Assembly (NCBI GenBank): GCA_017457045.1
Contig: JAFTIF010000003.1
Span: forward strand, 310,001-374,000
Origin: Bacilli bacterium
GTDB lineage: Bacteria > Bacillota_I > Bacilli_A > RFN20 > UBA1709
Reading direction: 5' to 3'
Length of the DNA: 64,000 nucleotides
The first letter of the stretch is position 1; every line of letters begins with the position of its first letter. A program made the translations under genes and the position numbers. Shown here piece after piece: positions 42,818 through 51,105 of the stretch. The notes under the pieces were generated by a model. It was given only the letters and a program-made list of their open reading frames with translations. It did no database searches and had not been told where the DNA came from.

Positions 42818-45068
42818 TTTTAGTTTTTATTTCCAATTTATCTAATACATCATATTTTTTATCATAGATAATTAAAGAAATTGGTTTTCCTTTATTTTCA
42901 ATATTAACTATATCTTTATAAACAGTTATCTTTAAAGATGAACCGTGATATTTAATTCTAAATGAATAATAATTCCAATCATCAACAATAATCGGATTTA
43001 ATAACAACATTTCTCTTTCGCTTCTTAATCCACCAAAACCATAAACTATATTCATCCATGCTGCAGCAATAGATGTAGTATGAATTCCTTCTTTTGTATT
43101 GCAATTATAATCATCTAAGTCTAGTCTTGTAGCGAATTCAAAGAATTTTTTCGCTTCATCAATTTTACCTAATTCACAAGCAAAAATTGAATGAATTGAA
43201 GGTGATAAAGAAGATTCGTGAATACACTTTGGTTCATAGAATTCATAGTTAGCTCTTTTTTGTTCTAAAGTAAAATCTTGATTATATAAGAACATAAACA
43301 TGAGAACATCTGGCTGTTTAATCATATCATTACGATAAATTCTGTCATAAGACCAATGTGAGTATAAAGGGAAATCAGTTTTAGGAATAGAATTTATATC
43401 AATATGTGGAAGATCAAAGAAACCATCATGTTGTTCAAATAATTTAGTATTTTCATCATATAAAATGACCATTTTATTTGAAGCATCATTTAATTTGTTT
43501 ATAAAATTAATATCACAATTACATTTTGCTAATATTTTAGTTACATCATATTTGTTTGATTCAATTATTTTAATTAAATAATCAAACACTTTTTTAGCCA
43601 TATAGTTAGTATAAGTGTTATGATTTACCATCATTTGAAATTCGTCTGGTCCCATAACATTATAAAAACTAAACTTTTCACCATTAGAATTATATTGACC
43701 ACGTGATAATAAGAACTTTGATATTTCTACTATCATTTCTAGACCATAATTCTTCATAAATTCAATATCATTATATAAATTCATATAATGTTCAATAGCA
43801 TAGAATACTGCAGTAGAAGGTTGGAATTGTAAAGATGCATGTTGCCATAAATTGCAAGCTTCTTTTCCATTTCGTGTTGCAATAGGGAAGCAAGCTCCAT
43901 CACAATCTAATTCTTTTGCTCTTTCTAACGCAAAATTCATAGTGTTATATCTGAACATTATTAAATTTTTGGCTGCTTCTTGATTTGAAAATAAATAATA
44001 TGGTAAGCAATAAGTTTCGCTATCCCAAAAAGCATGTCCTGAATAAGCTTCACCAGTTAATCCTTTTGCACCTATATTATTATCTTTAGCATAGCCATGA
44101 TATGTTTGTTCTAATTGGAAAATACAATATCTTATACCTTGTTGATTTTTATCATCACCGGATATTTCAATATCAGAATTTTCCCATACTTTATTAAAAT
44201 AAGAAGTATTATTAGAAAGTATTTTTTCATAATTCAAATTAACTAATTCTTTTTTTGCTATATTTAATAAAGTATCAATATTTTCAGAAGAATTTTTATC
44301 GACAATGTTAACAACAATTCTATCTATAATCTTCTTTTTATTACCAATTAACTTGATTTTATAATTAGCAATAACTTCCATTTCTTTTGTTACAACATTA
44401 ATTAATTCTTCTTTTAAATTAGTTTTCATTAAGCTAACTAATGATTGATTAGTAGTAAGTGTTTTTGCGCTTAAACCATAATAATCATCTATATATTCAT
44501 CGATTCTATTCCAATAACAATCGCTTCCCCAATGTAAAACATTATTATCCAATGACATAGACAAATCTAAATCTACATCTTTATCAGAAACAAAAGTTAT
44601 TCTTTGAACACAATGATGACAATCAATCATATCCATTAGTCGAGAAAAAACAATTTTTATTTTTGCATTTTTAGTGTTCCAAATAAATGACCTAGTATAT
44701 AAACCATTTTTCATATCTAATTCACGATAAAAATCACTAAAATCAGAAACATTTAGATCTAATACTTCATCATCAATTGAAATTTTACATTTTACCCAGT
44801 TTACAGAGTTAATTGTAAAATGAGTTCTTTTTACTATTCCTTTATAGGCATTAGGTGTATCTTCTAATGCATATTCATAAATACCATTGAAATAACTTCC
44901 TTGTAATCTTTCACCACTATAACCTTCATCAAAAAAACCTCTAATACCAGAATATTCATTTCCTAAAGAGAATATACTTTCTGATACTTGTGCTCTATCT
45001 TTATGAAATCCTTTTTCAATTATCTTAAAAGGATCTACTTCTAAATAAAAGTTTGATATTTTTGGCAT
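42810..45068 (-). CDS. GH65 glycoside phosphorylase B (maltose/kojibiose-type)
   Basis: 752 residues. Catalytic acid Glu476 in VMGPDEFQMMVNHNTYTNYMAKK, FWDSETYCLPYYLF near 347, CNLWQHASLQFQPSTAVFYAI, and phosphate loop HESSLSPSIHS. These spellings look like the maltose phosphorylase branch but do not fix the linkage. Only distantly similar to the adjacent GH65 enzyme, so not a recent tandem duplication. Product beta-glucose 1-phosphate feeds pgmB. No signal peptide: cytosolic. Confidence 0.88.
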   Translation of the reverse strand: MPKISNFYLEVDPFKIIEKGFHKDRAQVSESIFSLGNEYSGIRGFFDEGYSGERLQGSYFNGIYEYALEDTPNAYKGIVKRTHFTINSVNWVKCKISIDDEVLDLNVSDFSDFYRELDMKNGLYTRSFIWNTKNAKIKIVFSRLMDMIDCHHCVQRITFVSDKDVDLDLSMSLDNNVLHWGSDCYWNRIDEYIDDYYGLSAKTLTTNQSLVSLMKTNLKEELINVVTKEMEVIANYKIKLIGNKKKIIDRIVVNIVDKNSSENIDTLLNIAKKELVNLNYEKILSNNTSYFNKVWENSDIEISGDDKNQQGIRYCIFQLEQTYHGYAKDNNIGAKGLTGEAYSGHAFWDSETYCLPYYLFSNQEAAKNLIMFRYNTMNFALERAKELDCDGACFPIATRNGKEACNLWQHASLQFQPSTAVFYAIEHYMNLYNDIEFMKNYGLEMIVEISKFLLSRGQYNSNGEKFSFYNVMGPDEFQMMVNHNTYTNYMAKKVFDYLIKIIESNKYDVTKILAKCNCDINFINKLNDASNKMVILYDENTKLFEQHDGFFDLPHIDINSIPKTDFPLYSHWSYDRIYRNDMIKQPDVLMFMFLYNQDFTLEQKRANYEFYEPKCIHESSLSPSIHSIFACELGKIDEAKKFFEFATRLDLDDYNCNTKEGIHTTSIAAAWMNIVYGFGGLRSEREMLLLNPIIVDDWNYYSFRIKYHGSSLKITVYKDIVNIENKGKPISLIIYDKKYDVLDKLEIKTKNV

Positions 45069-45070
45069 AA

Positions 45071-45949
45071 CTACTCCTTCATACCTGAACTTGCAGAGGT
45101 ATTCATAATTTGTTTTTGGAAAATAATGAAGATTAATATTTGTGGAATTATAGATATTACTAATAACATTAATTCTTCGTCTAAAGTTAATGTATCAGTA
45201 GGAATAATATTATAGATAGCAACCATTACTGTTTGCATTTCTGTACTTGATAAAATATTGTAAGGAAGTAAGAAGTCAGAATAAGCAGCAGTCATAGTAA
45301 AAATAGCAACTACTCCAATAATTGACTTGCTTAATGGTATAACAATTCTAAAGAATATTTGTAAATCATTCATTCCATCTACCCTAGCAGCCTCTATAAC
45401 AGCTGCAGGAATTTTTTCAAATGAATCTTTAAATAATAAGTAATAATAAGCATTTGCTCCAAACATTAACCATAAAGGAACATATGAGTTAATTAATCCA
45501 ACTTTTGTTATAGAGATAACTAAAGGAAAAATCCCTAATGCAGCAGGAACCATATATCCTAATAAAATCAATGCATTAATTACTTTATATCCAACTGGTT
45601 TTAAAACACCAATAGAATATGCTAATAAGCCATTAAATACGACAGAACAAATAACTGCTCCTATTACAACTATTATTGTATTTAAATAATATTTAGTGAA
45701 ATCTACTTTATTCCATACTGCTAAAATTTTACGTAAATCAAAGTTTTCTGGGAATAAATGATATACATTACTTGAAAGTTCTGTATTTGTTTTAAAAGAA
45801 GAAATAAATAACCAAAATATCGGTATTAAAGCAGTTAAAACAAATACTACTAATAAGAAAATAAATATTCCATAAATGACCTTGTATTTTGTACTTTTAT
45901 AGTCCGAGAAATTTAATATTCCATCCATTTTATCTTTTAAATGCTTCAT
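45071..45949 (-). CDS. sugar ABC transporter permease (MalG/UgpE type)
   Basis: 292 residues, six membrane segments. The cytoplasmic coupling (EAA) loop is AARVDGMNDLQIFFRIVIPLSKSI. The N-terminus has the typical LIPIFWLFISSFKTNTEL. Pairs with the adjacent MalF-type permease to form the CUT1 importer channel. Two bases separate it from the GH65 gene downstream. Confidence 0.95.
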   Translation of the reverse strand: MKHLKDKMDGILNFSDYKSTKYKVIYGIFIFLLVVFVLTALIPIFWLFISSFKTNTELSSNVYHLFPENFDLRKILAVWNKVDFTKYYLNTIIVVIGAVICSVVFNGLLAYSIGVLKPVGYKVINALILLGYMVPAALGIFPLVISITKVGLINSYVPLWLMFGANAYYYLLFKDSFEKIPAAVIEAARVDGMNDLQIFFRIVIPLSKSIIGVVAIFTMTAAYSDFLLPYNILSSTEMQTVMVAIYNIIPTDTLTLDEELMLLVISIIPQILIFIIFQKQIMNTSASSGMKE

Positions 45950-45950
45950 A

Positions 45951-46889
45951 TTATTTTTCTCCTTTGTTTACATATTTGTTTACTATAAAGTATAAAACTG
46001 TGAAAACAAGAATGATAACTGTAAGAATTACACTTACAGCAGCACCATACGCAACTTCAAAATCCATGAATGCATATTGATATGAAAGGAGCATCAAAGA
46101 CATAGAAGCATGGGCTAATGGGCCAATTCCTGTTTCTCCAAGTACTAATGGTTCATAAAACACTTGGAATACTGAAATAATTTGTAAAATAAACAAAGTC
46201 ATTAATGTAGATTTCATTTGTGGCACTGTTACTTTTAAAAATCTTTGTAAAGGACTAGCACCATCAAGTCTAGCCGCTTCATAATATGATGTATCAATTT
46301 GTTGGAAATTAGATAAGTAAATTAATGATGTACTACCAGCGCCACGCCAAGTCATCGCTATTACAATTAAAGGAATGATAATTTTAGTATCACTTCTCCA
46401 TAATCTTTCTTCCGCGCCAAATGCTTTTAAAATGACATTTAAAATATCATATGATCCATCACCATAAATATTTAAGAATAAGAATACTACTGCTATACCA
46501 GAAATCATACATGGTACATAAATACATATTCTAAATAATCCTTTCGCATGGAAACATTCACTTAATAAGAATCCTAATAAGAAAGGAACTAAAAAACCAA
46601 TAACTAAAGACCAAAAAATGTATTCAAAAGTATTTCTTAAAGCACTTAAGAATAATTCATCTTCAAATACATATTTATAATTTTCAAATCCTACAAACTC
46701 TGAAAAAGAATAATCACTAAAAAATGATAATCCTAAATTAGTAAAAATAGGACTCCAAACAAAGAAAGCAAACAACAAAAGTGACGGAAGCATTATTGCA
46801 TATGCAACCATATTCTTTTTTATTTTTTGCTTCCTTGCCATCTTAGCTTTTTTCTTCAATAACTCTTCACGATTAATATTATTTTGCAT
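45951..46889 (-). CDS. sugar ABC transporter permease (MalF/UgpA type)
   Basis: 312 residues with a basic cytosolic start and six to seven membrane segments. Signature ends: AYAIMLPSLLLFAFFVWSPIFTNLGLSF at the N-terminus and EAARLDGASPLQRFLKVTVPQMKSTL as the EAA loop. Its start overlaps the binding-protein stop by one base; the partner permease follows at once. Confidence 0.95.
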   Translation of the reverse strand: MQNNINREELLKKKAKMARKQKIKKNMVAYAIMLPSLLLFAFFVWSPIFTNLGLSFFSDYSFSEFVGFENYKYVFEDELFLSALRNTFEYIFWSLVIGFLVPFLLGFLLSECFHAKGLFRICIYVPCMISGIAVVFLFLNIYGDGSYDILNVILKAFGAEERLWRSDTKIIIPLIVIAMTWRGAGSTSLIYLSNFQQIDTSYYEAARLDGASPLQRFLKVTVPQMKSTLMTLFILQIISVFQVFYEPLVLGETGIGPLAHASMSLMLLSYQYAFMDFEVAYGAAVSVILTVIILVFTVLYFIVNKYVNKGEK

Positions 46890-48301
46890 TATTTATTAAC
46901 GTTTTTATCCAAATATTGTTGCATTTGAGCGTTAGCAGTTGTTAAGAGTGATTTAGGATTTGCAGTTTCAGGGTTTGACAAAACACTTTGAATTGCAGCA
47001 TCAAGATATTCATACATTTCTTGTGCTCCATATTGTACTTCACTATGTTTGTTTTGATTAATATTATCAAAGAATTCTTGATAATTTTCCATTTTAACAT
47101 CAACATATGCATCTTCTAAAGATTCAGCATATGTAACATATTCTTCGTTAATCCATGGTTTAATTGTTGGTAAAACTGGCTGATTTTTATTTTGAGCTAC
47201 AGTAAAACCTTGAACCATAGCAGCTTTTGAAATATCTGAAACCTTAGGAGTTCTACCTACATATTCGAAAAACTTTAATACGCCTTCTACTTGTTCATCT
47301 GTTGCACTTTTTGCAAAAACGTATGGTGTACCACCATATAAAGAATATCTATGTATTCCATCACCAGTTGGCATAGGTACAAAAGCTAAGTTATCCATGT
47401 CTACACCGCCATTTGTTTGCGCTACATGTAAAACATCACTACCGACAATTGCCATAGCTACTCTTTCATTAATTGCATTGTACCAATCATCGTACACGAT
47501 AGATATTGAATTAAGTAATGTATCGTTTAATTTCATATCTTGAATCCATGTTAAAGCTTTAACAGCTTCTTCACAGTTTAAATGACTAGTAACCTTGCCA
47601 TTGTTATCAACAGATTGTAATGTTGCTCCATAGTTCCATGCCATATTTGAGAATTGCCATCCACCATTTTTATTAGCAGAACAAATTAAGATACCTTTAG
47701 TATCTGTACTTTCGCTAATAGTAAGTGAAAATTCCATAATTTCTTCAAATGTAGTAGGATATGCAGGACTACCATCTTCATTATAGATAGAATATGTTCC
47801 ATCCTCATTTTCAGGTAATAATCCACATTCACCTAATGTTTTAATATTGATTAACAAACCTAATCCATAGCCATCTCTAGGAATACCATAAACTTTATTG
47901 TCAAATGTTAATGCTGCTTTCATATCAGGATCCATATCATCTAGCCAATCAGCAGCTTTTAATTGTTCATCAATTGAACGAATATATCCTTTATCAACTA
48001 ATTTTAAAGGTTCTGTAAACCATGTTTGGAAAACAGTAGGCAAACTATCAGTTAAATGCTTTGTTGCGATAGTAGTTGTATCATAAGTATAATGATCACC
48101 TACTATATCATATTGAGGATATGCAGCTTCAAATTGTTTTTCCCATTCTTGATACATAGCTACATCTTTCTTTTCACTAGTTTCTGGCCAAAAACCAATT
48201 TTTAAAACAATTTTTTCTCCTTCAGGTGGTGTACAGCCTTGAATAGCTGTTAGTGCCAATACGGAAAACATAGTAGCAGTTAATAGTTTTAATTTTTTCA
48301 T
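46889..48301 (-). CDS. extracellular sugar-binding lipoprotein of an ABC importer
   Basis: 470 residues. Signal peptide with lipobox IQGC (Cys23). Family 1 binding-protein features: LKIGFWPETSEKKDVAMYQEWEKQFEAAYP at the start, KVYGIPRDGYGLGLLINIKTL, and a C-terminal INERVAMAIVGSDVL / FEYVG segment. Captures the oligosaccharide released by the surface enzymes. GGAGG site 7 bases before the ATG, directly after a stable hairpin, so its mRNA may be selectively stabilised or attenuated. Confidence 0.94.
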   Translation of the reverse strand: MKKLKLLTATMFSVLALTAIQGCTPPEGEKIVLKIGFWPETSEKKDVAMYQEWEKQFEAAYPQYDIVGDHYTYDTTTIATKHLTDSLPTVFQTWFTEPLKLVDKGYIRSIDEQLKAADWLDDMDPDMKAALTFDNKVYGIPRDGYGLGLLINIKTLGECGLLPENEDGTYSIYNEDGSPAYPTTFEEIMEFSLTISESTDTKGILICSANKNGGWQFSNMAWNYGATLQSVDNNGKVTSHLNCEEAVKALTWIQDMKLNDTLLNSISIVYDDWYNAINERVAMAIVGSDVLHVAQTNGGVDMDNLAFVPMPTGDGIHRYSLYGGTPYVFAKSATDEQVEGVLKFFEYVGRTPKVSDISKAAMVQGFTVAQNKNQPVLPTIKPWINEEYVTYAESLEDAYVDVKMENYQEFFDNINQNKHSEVQYGAQEMYEYLDAAIQSVLSNPETANPKSLLTTANAQMQQYLDKNVNK

Positions 48302-48318
48302 ACTATAACCTCCATAAA

Positions 48319-48344
48319 ATCCTAGGGTTTTTAAGCCCTAGGAT
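48319..48344 (-). repeat. intra-operon hairpin before the binding-protein gene
   Basis: Perfect 9-bp inverted repeat ATCCTAGGG / CCCTAGGAT with an 8-base loop, in the 55-base gap between the 900-residue lipoprotein gene and the binding-protein gene. Followed only by ATTTTA, so at best a weak terminator; a 3'-end stabiliser or processing site is equally possible. Confidence 0.75.
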
Positions 48345-48356
48345 AAATCTTTTTAA

Positions 48357-51059
48357 TTATTCTGCAGGTTGTGGAGCTACGTATTCAACGTAATTATCCA
48401 TAATTGCATCATAAGAAGGAACTTCAGAAACACCTTTAATACTTGAAATTGTTAATGTACCTGTTGTATTTCCAGGTAAATCACCAAAATGTAAGTGCAT
48501 ATGGCATGCATTACCTGTTGTGAATCCAGCTTCAGCTAATTTGATATATAATTTAATTTCTTCTGTTGGAAGAGGTTGTGACCAATCAAATACTGTACCA
48601 TCTTCTTTATAAAGTTTTAATACACCGTCTTTTACCCAAACAGTTTCATATCCTTCTAATTGAAGTCTAAATGAATCTAATGCAACAGTTCCATCACCTT
48701 TAACTACTAATTCAATAGTATCGCAATTACCAGTTGAATAACCACCATATGCATATTTATAACCACCTTCGATAGCTACTTCTCCAGGATTGCCCCAAAC
48801 TTCTTCATAATCAGCAGGAACAAATGCAGTAGTTTTATTTAATGTTAATGAACCAGCAGGAGTATCAACACCATCAAAGTGTAGATGAATATCAGCTGCA
48901 GTAGCTAAAATATCGTAACCAGATGCTGCTAAATCAACGATATATTGTGTTTCTGCTGAAGGAACAACGTCGTTAACGCCTACTTGAGCACCATCTTTAG
49001 TCATTACTAAAGCGCCATCTTTTAACCATAATGTTTTACCATTATATTCTAATCTGAATGAACTTAATGTAGCTGTTCCATCTCCTGTTAAATAAATAGC
49101 AATTTTTGATGGAGCTGTGAAGTTGCCACCATAAGCATATGTATAACCATTACCTGTTAATGTAATAGCTTGAGAATCTCCTCTTGCAACTGCTTCTGCT
49201 AAACCTTCATATTGATCTGCAAAGAAGATAGAATCAATTACAACTTTACCTGCACCTGTATAATAAATATCGAATAAATCTGTTACTTCAAATCCAGTTT
49301 CTTCTAAGTCGATAATATAATATACATAACCATCGCCATCAACATATGGATAGTTAGCTAAATCTGAAGGAATTGATTTTAAGCCTGAACCTGCTAACCA
49401 ATCATTTGCATATTTTACGCCACTTGCAGATGAAGCAATTCTGAAATCATTTAATGTTGCTCCATCTAATAGTTTCATTGAGAATACCATGTATTTTTCT
49501 GTTGTTCTTGCTGTTTTTGAACCTTCAGTTACTTGTACATAACCTGGAGCTTCAACACCAACAATTGTTAATGCATCACCATCAACTGATGTATTTTGAG
49601 CATTAGAGTAAGCAATTGAGAAATTCAAACCTGAATCTGTAACTACTGTATTTGCTGCTGCAGAATCATAATTATCATCTAATTTAGCTTGTTGTCTTGT
49701 AAAGTGATCAAATACTGCAGCATTTGCTGTATCTAATAATGGATATTCAGAAACTGCTGCTTTTTCTTGTAAGTTTGTTAAGAAAATTCCTGTAACATTT
49801 ACTTCTGTTGATGAAGAAATTTGTAATCCTACTAATCCTTCTTTAGAAATTCCTGAATTTTCTAAGTTTATAACATATGAACCATAAGCACCATTTACAG
49901 CATTTACTACTGGATTATTATTGTTATCTTTTAATGATGACCATGCAACTGGAGTTCCTACTCCTGCTGATGTTACTGGAGCGATTGCTGTACCTGATGT
50001 ATCACCACTTAAAGAAATTGCAACGTTATTATAGTCACCTAATGTTAAGTCAGTTTTATATGTTGCACCATCGTTTAAATTAACACCGTCTTGTACAATA
50101 AAGCCTGTTGAATCTCTCCACCAAGCAGCTGCACCTTGAGTATTATTAACAGCTTCTCTATTAAATGCATCTAATACTGTTTTTTCACCAGCATTTGATA
50201 AATAAACTTCTTCAATTTCGATTAATTGTGAAACTTCAGCATCTGCTTCTGCCATTAAGTGGAAACCTAAAATCTTTTCTAATACTTTTGTACCACAATT
50301 TGTATCTGTTCCTCTTACTTTATATTCAACTGTGTCATCTTCAATTAATTTATGAGAAATTACTAATTCTTGCCATTCATTTGTTAATTCATTTAATGGT
50401 TCACCATCTGGATTAACAGCTTCAGCTAAATTAATTTTATAAACATCCCATGCATCATCTCCTCTTAAGCCTAATACTAAGTCTTCAAGATTTAATGTGC
50501 CTTGGCCAACTTTTCTAATTTTGAAACCGATACCTTCATATTGATGAATAGCATAGTCTCCTGTTGCCATCTTATAAATTGATGCATCTTCACTCTTTGG
50601 ATAATCTCCATTAGCGCTATCAACTAATACTCTTAGTTTTCCATCACCATTATCATTACCGCCTACTAAAGTACCTTGTAATGTTTCACCACTGAAGTCA
50701 TTAACCATTGAGTCGAAACTTTCATTATATTTTCTTACTGTAGCACCTTCAGCTAATTGTTTAACAATTGGAGCTTGATGTAAAACAGGTTCAATAACAG
50801 AGCTAGAAACACTAGAACTTGATGATGAAGTACTAGGAGCTACCGATGTTGATGGAGCTACTGATGTTGATGGAGCTACTGAACTAGATGGAGCTTGTGA
50901 GCTTGATGGAGCTTGTGAGCTCGATGGAGCTTGTGAGCTTGATGGAGCTTGTGAACTTGAAGGACCTTGTGAACTTGATGTACTAGGTCTAACACAACTT
51001 GACAAACCCATTGTTGCTGCCATTGTTAACAATGCAGCTAATAAATGTTTTCTTTTCAT
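48357..51059 (-). CDS. large Ser-rich surface lipoprotein with tandem C-terminal beta domains
   Basis: 900 residues, not recognised as an enzyme. Lipobox LSSC (Cys22), then residues 23-91 form a Ser/Pro/Ala tether with seven six-residue repeats (PSSSQA, PSTSVA). The rest is Gly/Asp/Thr-rich beta structure. The last 250 residues hold two related domains (about 650-765 and 770-890), each with YxYAYGG, a DSFRLxxxG strand, a WxKDG turn, and a closing HLHF with TLTxxK. An earlier part contains similar pieces. The fold suggests glycan binding. Second gene of the sugar operon, so it probably displays or recruits substrate. Confidence 0.8.
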   Translation of the reverse strand: MKRKHLLAALLTMAATMGLSSCVRPSTSSSQGPSSSQAPSSSQAPSSSQAPSSSQAPSSSVAPSTSVAPSTSVAPSTSSSSSSVSSSVIEPVLHQAPIVKQLAEGATVRKYNESFDSMVNDFSGETLQGTLVGGNDNGDGKLRVLVDSANGDYPKSEDASIYKMATGDYAIHQYEGIGFKIRKVGQGTLNLEDLVLGLRGDDAWDVYKINLAEAVNPDGEPLNELTNEWQELVISHKLIEDDTVEYKVRGTDTNCGTKVLEKILGFHLMAEADAEVSQLIEIEEVYLSNAGEKTVLDAFNREAVNNTQGAAAWWRDSTGFIVQDGVNLNDGATYKTDLTLGDYNNVAISLSGDTSGTAIAPVTSAGVGTPVAWSSLKDNNNNPVVNAVNGAYGSYVINLENSGISKEGLVGLQISSSTEVNVTGIFLTNLQEKAAVSEYPLLDTANAAVFDHFTRQQAKLDDNYDSAAANTVVTDSGLNFSIAYSNAQNTSVDGDALTIVGVEAPGYVQVTEGSKTARTTEKYMVFSMKLLDGATLNDFRIASSASGVKYANDWLAGSGLKSIPSDLANYPYVDGDGYVYYIIDLEETGFEVTDLFDIYYTGAGKVVIDSIFFADQYEGLAEAVARGDSQAITLTGNGYTYAYGGNFTAPSKIAIYLTGDGTATLSSFRLEYNGKTLWLKDGALVMTKDGAQVGVNDVVPSAETQYIVDLAASGYDILATAADIHLHFDGVDTPAGSLTLNKTTAFVPADYEEVWGNPGEVAIEGGYKYAYGGYSTGNCDTIELVVKGDGTVALDSFRLQLEGYETVWVKDGVLKLYKEDGTVFDWSQPLPTEEIKLYIKLAEAGFTTGNACHMHLHFGDLPGNTTGTLTISSIKGVSEVPSYDAIMDNYVEYVAPQPAE
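50838..50963 (-). repeat. 18-bp tandem repeats encoding the Ser-rich tether
   Basis: Seven in-frame 18-base units encode PSSSQA (four), PSSSVA (one) and PSTSVA (two). Unit DNA is highly similar, so copy number can change by slippage and alter tether length without shifting frame. Confidence 0.85.
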
Positions 51060-51105
51060 AATAATTATTCCTTTCTATTATATTATTTAATTACTTATTA
51101 TATAT

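Noticed and set aside
49877..50416. Two hydrophobic His/Leu-rich plus-strand frames
   Set aside because: Mirror images of the Asp/Asn/Thr-rich 900-residue lipoprotein gene; no initiation signals.
50838..50963. CRISPR-like array
   Set aside because: Units are contiguous 18-bp coding repeats without spacers; they encode the Ser/Pro tether.
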